Shown: positions 11,126 through 25,200 of the stretch, in pieces
How positions within the stretch are numbered: position 1 is the first letter of the stretch
How the letters are laid out: every line of letters begins with the position of its first letter
DNA from: Piromyces finnis
Taxonomy: Eukaryota; Neocallimastigomycota; Neocallimastigomycetes; Neocallimastigales; Neocallimastigaceae
DNA length: 64,000 nt
Reading direction: 5' to 3'
NCBI GenBank assembly: GCA_002104945.1
Contig: MCFH01000070.1
Span: 124,001-188,000 of the forward strand
Translations under genes and position numbers: made by a program
The notes under the pieces: model-generated
Database searches by the model: none
What the model was told of the DNA's origin: nothing
Seen by the model: the letters and a program-made list of their open reading frames with translations, nothing else

Positions 11126-12451
11126 ATGGAAGCTATCGATAATTTTGCTAAAAAGCAAACTCGTGTTTACATGTTCATGCCAAATTTAATTGGTAATATG
11201 GAATAACAATTAAAAATTTTTATATAATGGAAATAATTAAATAAAAATAAGAATTAGTTGTATTAATATAAGATATTTTTTTTAATAATTTCAACGATTT
11301 AAAAAAAAATAATAATAATAAAATTTATATATTTCTTATTTTTATATAAAAATCATTAGGTTACACCAGAGTTATTCTTGCTTTTTTATCTTTCCTTTTC
11401 CTTCCATGTTGTCCAATTACTGCTATGACTTGTTACTCTCTTTCTTGTATATTAGATGCTCTCGATGGTACTGCCGCTCGTCGTTACAACCAATGTAAGT
11501 ACTATTAAATTTAAAAATGTTAGGATATTATTTCATTTTTAACTTATTTCATAATATATAAATATTCATAAAATAAAGGTTCTCAATTTGGAGCTGTTTT
11601 AGATATGATTACTGATAGGTATGTTTTTTTTTTTTTAAAAAAAGAAAATAAATAAAAATATTAAAAAATTATATAACATATACTCTTATTAATTTACAAA
11701 TAATTCAAAAATAAAAACAGATTCACTTCCAGTGCTTTAATTTGTTACTTAGCTATGGTCTGGCCAAAGTGGACTTTCGTCTTCCAATTCTTAATTGCTT
11801 TAGATTTCAGTTCTCACTATTTCCATATGTACAGGTAAATATAAAATAAATTAAAAATTTATTTTAAAATATAAAATTAAGGAAATAAATTTTCATAATT
11901 AATTTAATGCTTAAATTATAATTTAAATATTAATAGTTCATTAGCTTCTGGTTCTCCATCTCACAAGATCTTAAAGGAAGATGCTCCAAAGATCTTAAAG
12001 TTATACTACTCCGACAGAGTAAGAAAAAATATAAATTAATATTAATTTAATCTATCAATATCAATATAAATATATTAATTTAAATAAATAAAAAATTCAT
12101 TTTTATTATATTGAATAACAGAGAGTTTTATTCACTGTCTGTTTCTTCAATGAAGCCTACTATGTATTATTATACCTCAGCTCTGCTTACTATGGAAGTA
12201 TGTTCAATATATTTTTCCCTCTTAGAATTAAAGTACTAGGAAATTGTTATTAATAATTATACCTTTTATTTTTTCTTTATTTTTAATTAGCTATTTTCAC
12301 TTTCCAATTCTGGGCTATCTTATCCTGGATCTTTTTACCAGTCTTTGTATTCAAGCAAAGCTTAAATGTTATTCAAATGTTAGGTGCTTGCTTAAACTTA
12401 CTTGAAGCTGATGAAAAGAAAATTAAGGAATCTCAAGAAAAGGCCAACTAA
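11126..12451 (+). CDS. PIS1: CDP-diacylglycerol-inositol 3-phosphatidyltransferase
   Basis: Seven exons: 11126..11192, 11360..11494, 11579..11618, 11721..11834, 11937..12018, 12122..12197, 12291..12451; 224 aa, all phases consistent. Makes phosphatidylinositol from CDP-diacylglycerol and myo-inositol in the ER membrane, the entry to all phosphoinositides. The CDP-alcohol phosphotransferase signature is complete: D55-x2-D58-G59-x2-A62-R63-x8-G72-x3-D76-x3-D80, split over three exons. Several hydrophobic helices surround it (for example VILAFLSFLFLPCC and FQFWAILSWIFLPVFVF). The N-terminus is short, as in yeast Pis1, and the C-terminus is a short charged tail (KKIKESQEKAN). Codons in the later exons favour C- and G-ending forms (AAG, TTC, TAC), suggesting good expression. 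Confidence 0.93.
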
Positions 12452-13308
12452 ATTAAATATTAGTTAAACATAACAATCATAGCAATTAATATATATAAAA
12501 GGACAAAAGTTGGAACGTAATATATAATTTTAATTATTTTTCTTTTTTCCTTTATTAAAAAATAAAGAAAAGTGAAATAATTTATTAAATTAAGAAATAT
12601 GTTAGCTATCTCTTTTAAAAAATAAAAAGAGAGAGATTAACGGAATTATAAATGATTGTTCCCAAAAGAATATTATTAATCCTTTTAAGCTTTTGCATTT
12701 AAATAAATAAAAAAAAATAAAAGCAAATAACAATATATATATATATTTTTTTTAAATTCTCAAATCTCTTTAAATATTAATAACTTTTTTCTCTCTCACT
12801 TTTTTTTTTTTTTTTTATTCTATTATTTTTTAAAATTTATTTTTTTATTTTTATTTTATTTTTTATTTTATTTTTTTTTTTTGCAATTATTATTATTATA
12901 AATATAAAAATAATATGAATTAAAAGAATAAGTTTATTTTTATTATCATAAAACTTTCTGCTATTCTTTTTATTATTATTACTATTATATAATACATCGT
13001 TTTTTTTTTTTTTTTTTTAGAAATTACTACTACTAATAATGATATCATTATTAATAGGTTTAAATTTATTTTACTTATTTTTATTAATTATTTTTGATAT
13101 CATGTTATTTATGATTATGATTATGTTTAGTTTATTTATAATTTAATTATTATTATTTTTTTTAATGTTTCATTATTTATAATGATACTTTGGTTTTTAA
13201 AATGATTTGATTTTGATTTTAGTTTCTGGCTTTTTTTTTTTTTTTTTTTTTTTCCTTCCTTTACTTTTATATTATAAATTAAATAGAGAGTCAAACGTTT
13301 TAATAAAA
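12452..13308. other. Convergent 3' region between PIS1 and clathrin light chain
   Basis: Strongly T-rich on the + strand with repeated runs of 10 or more T. It holds the 3' UTRs of the two convergent genes. No gene seen. Confidence 0.6.
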
Positions 13309-15322
13309 TTAGTTAGTCTTAATGTATTCATTAGATTTTGATAAATCTAATAATAAATCCTTGAATCTATCTAAATTCTTTTCATTATCATTCTTTGTCT
13401 TGAGAGAATTGAAATTAATATTCTTGCAAACAATATCCTTTAAATATATATAAATATTTTTGAAATTAAATAAAGATACAAATTAATTTCAAACTTTAAT
13501 ATTGACATTGACAGATCAAAATATAATACTATAATTATATATATATTGTTTAAAATTTACCCAAGTTAATTCATTTGGATTATTAGATTGTGGAATATTG
13601 TTTCCTTGATATAATCTATTGTTTTCAATTGCCTTGTTTTTCTTTTGATTGTAATCAGCGTAAAACTTTTCAATATCACTCTTTGCGCTAGCAATTATAT
13701 CATTGTGCTTAGTAGCGTTACGAGCATCACGTTCTTCAATAATCTTTTCTCTCTTTTCATTAGCTTCCCTTTAATAATTGAAAATTAAAAATTGAATATT
13801 ATCATTAGCCTTACTACAAATAATAAAAATGGTAATTATTTTATTTATAATACTAACTTAACAAATGGTGAATTTTGAACATCAACTTCAGTAATTACTT
13901 TTTCAACAAGACCACTATCGTTGCTGGTATTTTCTTCGATAGCTGGAACATTAACTTGACTCTATTTTATTTTTTATTTGAATATATATAAGGATAATAC
14001 TATTTAATTTACGATTTTTTTTTTTTTTATTTTTAATTTATAGCCATGTATATTAAATAAATTTATATTACAATAGTTTGGGAGAAAGAAGTATTGATTG
14101 GAGTTTGAATAGTTTGTTGAATATTTATTGGAGTTTGTGGGAAAGCACTTAATGGGGTTTGAGCAGCTGGAACAGCAGCTACTGGAGTATCTTGAACTGA
14201 TGACATCATATCTAATAATGGGTTTGCAACTGGAACAGATTGAGCTGGAGTAACAGCTTCAAAATTACCAAAATCAGCATCACCTAATGGAACTGCAGAA
14301 GCATCACCACCAATTGGTTGTGGCATTGATAATGGGATATCAATATTTCCGGTATTGAACATTTCAGCATCTAAATTATAGTTAATAAAATAATGCCATT
14401 TAAACAATTAATAATAAAAGAAAGAAAAAAAAAAAAACAATTGTTTAATCTTTGTATTATATATAATATTCATAAATATTTGATTAATTTGTAAAATTTG
14501 TTTAGTTTTTCCTTTTTTTTTTTTAGTTTATATCGAAATATCTTTATGAATTATGACATTGTCTTATTACTTTAATTTACATTATCTTTAAATAAAGAAT
14601 TAAAGTACTCAATTCGACATAATATGACTAATTTAAAAGAATTTATTTTTTATTTATTTATTTTTTTTTTTTTTTTTTTGTAGTAATGCATAATTCATGT
14701 TTAATAATTCATAAAAATATAAATATTATAATGACATCTTTTGAAAAGGAAAAAAAAAAAAAAAAAGGATTTAACTATTTTTTATTGTTATATAGACTAT
14801 CTAAGCATTTCCATTAATAATTGTTAATTCATGAAATGAATACTTTGTTTGTAAATATATAGAATTGAATGAATTGTCCATTGTATTAATTAATGATAAT
14901 TATTCTTCTTCATTCGTTAATATTATTATATTAAATAAACATTTTTTTTGTTGTGAAGGAAAAAGGTCATATACAATTACAATTGTTTATAACTTTGATT
15001 GATTCCCATTTATAATTTATATTTATATTTATCTATTTCTCACTAATTGATATATACCGTCACCAAGCATAGCTTGTTCACGAGCAAGAAAATCTATTTA
15101 TTTATTTGTTTATTTATTTATTTTAAAATTTATATATATAAATAATATAACAATATATAGTACAATATAGAAAAAAAAGAAAAAAAGAAAATGATAAATA
15201 TTAATAATATTTTTATATTATTATACATCTTTTTATTATTACTCTAATTATTAAAAACAATAAACAAAAATATATATACCGGCAGTTGGGTCAGATTCAA
15301 AAGCACCAAAATCGTCAGCCAT
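13309..15322 (-). CDS. CLC1: Clathrin light chain
   Basis: Six exons, read on the minus strand: 15280..15322, 15058..15093, 14072..14370, 13858..13961, 13561..13768, 13309..13437; 272 aa with all phases consistent. The start MADDFGAFESDPTADFLAR, followed by EQAMLGD, is the typical light-chain N-terminus with acidic DFGxF repeats (a second one, DADFGNFE, lies in exon 3). The middle is a Pro/Ala/Thr/Gln-rich linker. Exon 5 gives the heavy-chain-binding coiled coil (KREKIIEERDARN...DIEKFYADYNQKK), ending NELTWDI with the conserved Trp of the clathrin light chain C-terminus and a final FKDLLLDLSKS helix. Works on clathrin coats at the trans-Golgi and plasma membrane together with AP-1, whose sigma subunit is also encoded in this window. 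Confidence 0.92.
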
Positions 15323-16254
15323 TTTTATTTTATTTTATTAATAGAAAATTAAACAAATATATAATAATATTAATTTATAATATAATGTTATAAAATGGTT
15401 TACAAATGAAATTGATTTTAAATTTCCTTTGATTATTATTTTTTTTTAAAACAAAAAAAAAAAATAAATATTTTGCTTTAAATAGATATAAATAAAAAAA
15501 AATAAAATAAAATAAACAAAAATTATAAATACAATTTTTTTAATTACATTATTATTTTTAAATTACATTATTAATACATAATACAAACATAAATAAAGTT
15601 TACAACATATACTAATTATAAAGATTGAATTGAAAAAATTAGTAATAAAGTTAGTGATAAATATATATATATATATATATATAATTTTTTTTATAAATAA
15701 TATTTGCTGCTAGTTGTTTTTATAAACTAGATTTGTAAGCAAAAGTAAATAGTAATAATATATTTAACATTAAAAGTTATTAATAAATGGATTCTTTGAA
15801 AAAATTAGTTTTTAATTCAAGTATGAATTGTGTAACAAATTTTATTTTAAAATAAACTTTTCAACTTTCCAACAAAAACTACTTTTTAATACCTATTTTA
15901 TTTAATAAAAAGGGGATAATATATATGTTTAACAAAAAATATTCTATAACAACTAAATATCAATTATTTATTAACATAATAATACTAAATATACTATAAT
16001 CTTTTAATCTATTTTAGTCTATGCTATAAATTTTTTTTTTCAGTTATTTTAAATCATTTAATACTATTTAATCATATTTAATATGTATATTATATATATA
16101 TATATATATATATACATTTTCTTAAAAAGAAATAAAGATGATAATAAATTTTTATATTATATATTCAAAATTAATGAATGGTTGATGTTTTTTTTTTTTT
16201 TTTTTTTTTTTTTTAGGTTTTTCTTTCCACCCAATTTTAATTAAATGATTATAT
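15323..16254. other. Intergenic AT-rich region
   Basis: Upstream of the clathrin light chain and downstream of the kinase, both on the minus strand. Holds TA repeats and a run of 25 or so T at about 16190-16214. No gene seen. Confidence 0.6.
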
Positions 16255-19200
16255 TTATTGAACTGGTACTTCAGTGGATATTTCTTCAAAAGTTGATGAA
16301 TCCTTACTCATAACTTCTTCATCTGTCTTTAATAAAGAAATAAGTTCATTATATAATTCTTCATATTGGAAACTATTACCTGTAATACGTTTTATACGAA
16401 GAGCATATAACCTCAATAACCATACTTTACATACCTCCACTTCAAATTTTAAACATACAGTATTCAAATCATCGGATAATAAATGACATTCAAAAAGATA
16501 ATAATCTGGATTACGAATAAAATAGAAGCGATTTGGATATACATTCTTCATTTCGTATAATGCCCAACATAAATTTTGGAAAAGAGTATAAGGAGGTTTA
16601 CTTGTAGCAGTAGATTTATTAAAGTTTAAGCGAGTAGAACGTACAGTCTTTGATGGTTTATGAATTAAATGCCATTGTTCAATTTCTTCAAAGTTTGGAA
16701 GACCATCATCAGTAGGACTATTAAGATCATTATTTGCGGATCCGAATTCGTCTTCAAAGATTTCTGGAGAACCAAGTCCTTTTTCATTAAAAGGACTAGC
16801 CATTGATTTTGACATTAATCTTGAATCATGGTTAAGAGGTTCAGGTGTATTATCTTCATTAATACAATTTAAATTAGATGGTTGGTTAGGTTGACTATTA
16901 AGAGTCATTGGGATAGAAAATGCAGAGGATGCCTTTTTATTAAGTGGAGTAGGATAGTTAGGATTAAGTGGAGACATAGGAGCACATTCGTATTTAGAAT
17001 TAATATTATTTGCATTATCAACCTTATTTCTCTTTTTACCAAAAAGATTTGTAATACCATTATTATTAGATTTATTATCTGCCTTATTTTTTCCCAGTTC
17101 AATCTTTCCATTTTGTTTTGTATATAATGATTCATCATTAATTTGATTAACAGATTTTGAATAAGATTTTAATGGTTGAATACCATCATTTTTAGAAGAT
17201 TCTGAATTATTTTCATCATCATTGGTACTGCTATTGCTATTGGAATCTATAGAAGAAATGTTCACAATAGAATAATATCTTGGATTTACTGGATTACGAT
17301 CATCTACAGCAGCACTGTTGATTAAGTTTGGGGTGTTATTTATATTTGTATTTAAACGTAGGTAATGTCTATTAGCAGCTGAACTACTGGAGGAACGAGT
17401 GATATCGGATGTGGAATAATATTCTGAATTTCTTTTTAATCCTGAACTATTATTATTATTATTTATTGCACCTCCTCCACCAATACCATTACTACTTGTA
17501 TCAATAATGGATGCCGTTTTATTACGTAATCTTTGACTAAATGAAGAATCAACAAGAACTCCACCCCAGATATCCATATTTGGAATTTCGCAACTAGTTT
17601 TATTACGATAGGGAGATCTTGCACATTCAGGTGAAGCAGCAGCAGCAGGACTTTTACAAGAAGAACAACTATTTAATCTTCGTCTAATATCATCATAAAC
17701 AACACTTTTTCTTCTTTCATTAGATATTAAATGACAATCATTAATATTATTTTGAGATAATGCCATACTCAAATTCATACTACTTTCTTTTTTCTTTGGT
17801 GAAGTAGATTGTTCACGGAAAATATAAGATATATAACCATTTCCATTTGTAATACCTGAAACTATTTGTTCCATATCTTGAGCATTAATAGGGAAAATTC
17901 TAATTGGTTTTTCAATTTCTTCATAGTTTACCCATGGATCATCTCTAAGATCATTTATACCAGCTCTCTTTTCCGGGTCTTTAACAAAAATTTTTGCTAA
18001 TAAATTTGATAAGTCTATAGATTATTGAATATTTTTTTTTTAAAAAAAAAAAAAAAAAAGTAATAGAAAATAATAAAATAATAAAAAAAAAATTAATGAT
18101 TATTAAAAATATTCAAATAAAAAAAAAATATTATATATAATGTTAATCCGAACCTTTACTGAAATAACTTGGAACTTTATAATCAATTCTTTTAATTCTT
18201 CTATATAATGCATTAATACTTTTTCCATCAAATGGTGGTTTACCCGTCATCATAACATACAATATAACACCCAATGCCCATACATCAGATTTTACACCAA
18301 TATATGGTATACCAGAAATCAATTCAACAGCAGCATAATTTGGTGTACCACAAAAAGTCTAAATAATAATAAAAATAAAAATAAAATAATCATCATCATT
18401 ATAAATTTTTTCATATATAAATTATATTATATATTAGTGAAAAAAAATAATAGTATATTTTTCAATAAAAGAAAAAAATAATAATAATAATTTATTATAT
18501 TTACAGTCATATAATCTTTGGTAGATCCATCAAAAGTTCTTCCTAAACCAAAATCTGTAATTAAAATATTTTTATCCTTTGATAATAATAAATTTTCAAG
18601 TTTAAGATCACGGTGGACAACGTTTGCCATATGACAATGATCAATTGCAGAAATAATTTGTCTAAAGAATCTTCTTGCTTCACTTTCATTTAAATGTTTT
18701 TTTGTTAAAATATAATCAATTAATTCACCACCTGGTGCATATTCCCTTTTTTTTTAATAATATAAAATAAAAGTAATAATATATTATTTTATATATTTTT
18801 ATTTAAAATAATTTTATAAAGATCAATATATAAATTTAAATTTTTTTCGATTTTAGTAATAATTATAATGATAATAAATATGATAAATAACTTACATAAC
18901 AATTAAAGTTTCATCTTCACTTTCAATGACTTGATAAATTTTAATAATATTAGGATGATCTAAACGCATCATTAATTGTACTTCATTTTGTAAACGTTCA
19001 TAATAAGATGGAAGAGGAATAATAGAATGATCTGTTAAAAATATACTTTTATCATCAATGACATCTTCAATCTCTTTAAGAGGTGTACAAACATCATTTG
19101 TATCATTAACAACATGACTTTGTGAATTACTATCTAAAGAAAATTTTCGACTTCTAGTTGGAGGATTAGGAATAGATTTAATAGACGAATCAACTGAAAA

Positions 19201-20307
19201 TTTTCTACTTGGATAATTATTAACAGGTTCTCTATAAGACCTAGTGGAAGCACAAGATATCCTTTTTGAAGTGTAGCTATTGGAACAAGATTCACTTTTT
19301 CCTGTTGGTAAATTTATTGATTCTGGAATGTTTGTCAATTTATCGCCTTCTTCATTTATTTCACTATTTTCTGAAGTTTTTTTCGGATTTTCATCATTTT
19401 CATTTTCATTCTTTACAGTTTTCTTTTCTTCCTCACCTTCATTGGTTTCCAATTCTTCTGGAATGATTGATGGTTCATGAGGAATTTTTCTTATATCATG
19501 AGTTTCAATAATACTAGATTCTTTTGAATTTGTCGTTGACAAAGTATCTAAATCACTTTTTAATGCATTACTTGTATTTTTATCTTCATTAACAATGGAT
19601 TGAATTTTATCCTTTGATAAAGTATTATCATTCATCAATTCTTTATCATCCTTTACGTCAGAATTAGTATTTGCTTTTGTATCATTGGTCGTTTTCTCCA
19701 AGTTATCTGTCTTTTCATTTTCTTGATTGTTATCTCTATAGGATGGAATCTTTGTGTATTTTTCTTCAATATTATTTTTTTTATTAAAATCTATTAACCC
19801 TGGATTATCAACATTAATTTTTGGTGCACTGTGTTGATGAACTGCATTTTCTATTGCTTTCTTTCTTTTATATTCTTCATGTTCACGTCTTTTTTTATAT
19901 AATTCTTTATTTTCTTGAGTTTTTTTATTTTTAACTTCTAATTGTTTTTTATTGATAATTTTAATTGCCACCTAATATTTTAAATTTTCATTTTTTTATA
20001 CATTTTTTTTTTTTTTTCATTATATTGATATTAATATTATAGGTATAAATTTATTATTTATTGAAGGTATAAAAGAATTAATGTTTATATATAAAAAATA
20101 TAAGAATGTTATTAATAATTTAAATTGTATATTATTCATGTTTTTTTTTTTTTTTTTTTTTTTTTTTGAAAATATTTTTTTATTATATATAACATATACC
20201 TCTTCCTTTGTTACTTTATTATATGCAATTTTAACTTTAGAAAAGGCACCTTGACCAATTGTTTTACCAATTGTATAATCTCCAAAACTTTTTCTTTTTG
20301 ATAACAT
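16255..20307 (-). CDS. KA1-domain Ser/Thr protein kinase (MARK/KIN1/KIN4-like) with N-lobe insertion
   Basis: Five exons: 20200..20307, 18896..19971, 18505..18745, 18154..18358, 16255..18014; 1,129 aa, phases consistent (the fourth donor is GTTCGG; a nearby GTAAAG is possible but shortens a conserved helix). The kinase domain has the glycine loop [10 protein letters not shown], the VAIK lysine (K40), HRD (439-441), DFG (459-461) and TTFCGTPNY. The usual APE reads AVE (485-487). Between K40 and the helix-C Glu (about 366) lies an insertion of about 300 residues, charged and Ser/Asn-rich; normally these are 15-20 residues apart. After the kinase comes a long Ser/Asn-rich linker and a C-terminal KA1 domain (about 1018-1105) with [13 protein letters not shown] and [21 protein letters not shown]1 domains bind acidic phospholipids. 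Which fungal kinase (KIN1, KIN4, GIN4, SNF1 relatives) it matches needs a tree. Confidence 0.87.
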
Positions 20308-21712
20308 TTTTTTTTATAGTTATTATTATTTGTTTAATTATTTCAAAATGAATATAAATTCTATATATTAATAATGACTTTGAATTTCATACAATGATAC
20401 TTTTATTTTATTTTTTAAATTTAATTTATTTCGATATAACCAATCTTATTGTTAAATGTTGACTTTTACTATTATTATTATTATAACAAAATTTATGTAT
20501 AAAATAAATATATATTGATAAAACAATTAAAATTTAAATCTTTTGTTTTTTTCCTATAATTACAACTTTTTTTTTTTATTACTTCTTTATATATAGGATG
20601 TTGTTGGCATTGACAAAATATTATGTTTTATTAACAAAATTACATTTAATAAATTTGAAAGAAAACAGTAACAAAAAAAAAAAAAAAAAAAAAAAAAAGA
20701 AAAAGAAAAAACTTTATGAAATATTAAAAAAAAAAAAGAATTGATAGTAATTATTAAAGTATTTTTTTTATTTAACTTTTTTAATTTTGAATCATAACCA
20801 TTATTATTCCTTTTTTTTTTTTTAAAAAAAAAAAAAGGAATAATAAAAAAATAAGAAGAAAAAGAAAAAGAAAATTAGAAAAAGATACCACACCTATAAT
20901 TATAATAAATAATGAATAAAACAATAGGTTATATTAAAGGATTTATTTTACTATAAGATTTTTTCCAAAAAAATAAAATTTATTTTAAAAATAATTTGTC
21001 TCGAAAACTTTAATCACCATTAAATGATGTCAAAGTAAATTTTATAAAATTTTTTTTTTCAAATAGAATAAACTTTGTCTTTCTTGGGAAATACATTATT
21101 TTTAATTCTTTAGGTTGACTATAATTATCTCAATATTATTAAATAATTATATTTAAATACAAATATATATAAATATATTTTTATAATATTAATAATTGTA
21201 TTATATTTGGTTTATTAAAAAAAATAGATAATAGTATTTTTAAAAATATCACAAATTATGAATATTTTTATTTGTAAAATATCAAAAAATCTTTTATTAT
21301 CAGTTGTTAATTATTAATTATATTATGTTTAAAAAATAATCAATAAATAAAAAAAAAAAAAAAAGAAAATTTTAAATAGTATTGATATATGTATATAAGC
21401 AAAAAGTTTTTTTATTAATGATATATTTTATGGTGTTTAATGTGTGCGATTATATATTTATAATAATTCAAAAAATATTAGTTTTTTTTTTTTATTAAAT
21501 ATTATTTGAAAATTATAAATATATATATATATATATGAACAATAAATTTTTTTTTTTTTAAAAAAATGAATTTATATATAAAATTGTACATAAAATACAG
21601 TCAAACCTCCTGTAAAACAAATATAAAATAAAAAAAAAAATCATTAGAATTATTTTTTTTATAATTACTTTTATTATTGGTTTTTTTGTTTTGTTTTGTT
21701 TTCTCTTTTTAA

Positions 21713-21749
<37 letters not shown>

Positions 21750-22245
21750 TGATAAAAAAGAATAAATAAATTAAAAATAAGATAAATAAAAAAGTGAATA
21801 AAATAGTAAAAGATAAAAGATATAAAAAAAAAAAAATAAAATATAAAATAAAATAAAAATAAAAACTTTAAAAATTTCTATAATACAACTAATAATTTAA
21901 ATTCATATAAAATTATTTTATAGTATAAATATCATATCATTATATATATATATATATATATATTTAATAGTATTTGTTTATCATCTATATAAATATATAA
22001 ATAAATAGTCTATTGTCTATTTTCTATGGCATAAATAATTATATATCTATATAATAAAAGTCGTACCAATTAAATAACTTGATAAAAATTTAAATATTGA
22101 AGGAAAAAAAAAATAAAATTAATAATTAGTGAAAGAGAAAAATACATTAAAAATTAAAAAAAAAAAAAAAAGAAAATAATTTATAAACTTTAAAAATTAA
22201 ATACATAGAGATAAATATGTCGATATTAAAGTTCATTTAATTATT
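20308..22245. other. Intergenic AT-rich region
   Basis: 1.9 kb upstream of the kinase and downstream of the SANT gene, both on the minus strand. Holds long homopolymers (A-run at 20672-20698), an ATA/AAT microsatellite at 21716-21745 and TA repeats. No coding frame seen. Confidence 0.6.
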
Positions 22246-25200
22246 TTAATTTAATGCTATTAAAGATGATTTGTTTAATGGGTTGGTGGTGGTGGTGGTG
22301 GTGGATTTATCATCTTCTATGGTAATATCTGATTTTTCTCTTCCATTTTCTAATTCTGTTGAAATTTCTTTTGCCTTTATACCAGTGGTATTTTCGGTTA
22401 CCCTATTTATTTGCTTTCCATTACCAGATAAACTTTCCGTTGTAGTAGAAGGAGATGGTGATACTAATGCTGATGAAGAAGAATCATTCTTTTTTACAAA
22501 AGTGCCATCGTTCATAGATATTGAACTAGAACCTTCAGAGATAGATTGAGGGGTTAATGGCATATCAATATTATTTTGTTCAATGGTCGAATGAATCTTT
22601 TTATTTAATGTATTGTTTATTGGATATTCTCTTTTTCTTTTCATACCTGTGTTGTAGGCATCTACCTTGTTTTTATTCTCCTTTTCATTATTTATTGGCC
22701 TTGAATTATAATTTTCAAGGACGTCCATTTCACCTTCTTCTTCCTCTTCTTCTTCAGACTTTTGACTCTTTGGTGATTGGGTTATGCTATTTAATATTTT
22801 TCTATTCTTCTCACTACTATCATCAATGCGGGGAGTACTGACAGCTCCTTCAACCATAATTTCTTCAATTTCATTTTCATGATCGTCTATTTTATCGGCG
22901 GTATTTTTGTTTGGCATACCTCCTTGTTGTTCATTGTTATTTTTTAAATTGGCATCATTGTCAATGCTATAATAATTTGAAGCTTTCCCTTGAGATAATG
23001 TGGTGGTAATTTCATCCATTACAACTGGTGTATCATTCTTCTTTAAATTAGAATTGGAGGTTGAAATGGAATTATATTCATTTTCTTGATTTAAAAGTAA
23101 GTCATTTAAGGATGATCCTCTTTTAACATAGTTATTGATTCTTTTATCATTACTGTCATTACTGCTATTGTTATTACTACCGTTGATATTTATGTTTTTA
23201 GAATAATTTATGTTGGATGAAGAAATAATGTTATTTGTATTACTATTAGAATCTTTTTTGTTATTGGTATTTATTGGGTTAAGATATGATGAGTTTATAT
23301 TACTATTATTGTTGTTATTACTGTTATTATTAATAGATATGTTTTTTTCGTTAGTTAAAAAATTAAAGCCGGGTAATTCGTTGGATTCAAATTGATTATT
23401 TGGATTTATTGGTGCTAATGAAGGAGAATTGGTTAATGGAAGCCTTGGGTTTAATTTATCTACTTTTGGTAAGGGTAAATCAATATTATTACTATTATCT
23501 AGACTTTTTTTGTTAGGTTGAATGGGACTAAAACGGAAATCATTTGGATAGGCCATTGAATCCGTAGTACTGTTGCCATGGCGGTGGTTACCATTATTAT
23601 TATATTCCTGATTCATATTTAAATTCTTGGAATATTCATTATTGGATGGGAAATCATTGGATGGACCATTCATTACCTTATCCTTGGAATTTAAAGGATT
23701 TAAACTATGACTTTTAGATGGGTAATCCATATCACGCTCTATATTTCCATTATTGTTATAGGAAAGTTCGGATTCATCTAATGAAGCGTGTTTTGTTGTA
23801 TTATTATATCTGGAGGTTGATGGAGCTAATAAAACTGGAGAAGAATTGTGATGTTGTATGGAATTTGGATTTCTATTTTTGATAGCAGCGCGATCTTCAG
23901 GGAATTTTTTACTCAAGGTATTAACCCAACGTTGTCTACATTGGTGATAAGTTCTACCAGGAATTTCTTCAGCAATTTTATCCCATTGTTTTGGACCCAT
24001 TTTCTTCACTAAGGAACGAAGTAGATCATCTTCATTGGTTCTCCATCTTACATAGGCAGAAGGTGAGACATGTTTAGTTTCCTTTAGTGTATGGTGTGAA
24101 TTTGAGGAAGATGTGGAAGATGGAGAAGAAATTGGTGTACTTGGTGAACTTGAACCATTCTTACCATTTGAATTTTTAGTATTTGTTTGTGGTTGCAAAT
24201 GTTGATAGTATTTTTGTTTTTTATTTTGTTGTGGTTGAATGGGTACAGAACCAGATTGTGAAATTTTTCTTGATCCTACCTTACCAGAAGTGTAGGTCGA
24301 TTGTTGTTGATAGGTATAAGAGTTCTTTCTTTTATGAAAAGTGCCACCATTCATGTTCATATTATCATTGGCGTTATTTTTAGTTAATTCATTATGATCA
24401 CCATCGTTCTCATTTGATAAAAGAGGATAGTCTTGATTTTCACCCATTGATACATCCTTATTGCTGTTATACAATGGTTTATAATTGTCCATACTATTAT
24501 TTCTTTGAACGTCCATTGGAATACTTGGTAATTCTACATTTTCTTGAGAGTGGGAGTGATTTAATGCAGGTAATACATTATTACGATTATTATCATTCAT
24601 ATAATTTTGAGATGAATTATTACTATTGTTGTTATTGCTGTTGTTGCTATTGTTGTTGTTGCTACTGTTGTTGTTACTACCATTATTTAACATTCTTGAA
24701 ACGTTAAATAATGAACTGGATGACATACTTGGATTTACAGCAATTAATTTATGACGCTTTGTTGTTTCATTATTATTGGTTTCTTTATGAGATGGTCTAC
24801 CCCTTGGACGATTACCATTTGTATTACCATTAGAATTCATACTATTTCTACCATTACTATTAAAGCTGTTATTATTCATTCCACTGGAATTATAATTATT
24901 CATCTTTGATGAGAAATTTACTGAACCATTTGGTATTATATTATTAGAATGGGGAATGGGTGAGGTTGGTGGAGTAAAAACAGCCATTGAATTGATAGAT
25001 GATCTTCTTCCCATTAAAATATCATTCTTCATATCACGTTTTTCTCTTGGCAAAATAGGTTGATTTCCATCCTTCATTGGATCCATTCTTATATCATTAT
25101 TCGAATAATCATTTTCCATTCTTAATGTTTGTTCAGCCAACATAAATAAATTTGCTAATTCATCTATAAATTCATGATTAATGTATGAATATTAAAAAAA

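Noticed and set aside
22271-24707. Plus-strand frames opposite the SANT gene
   Set aside because: Shadows of Asn/Ser-rich coding sequence without splice structure or motifs.
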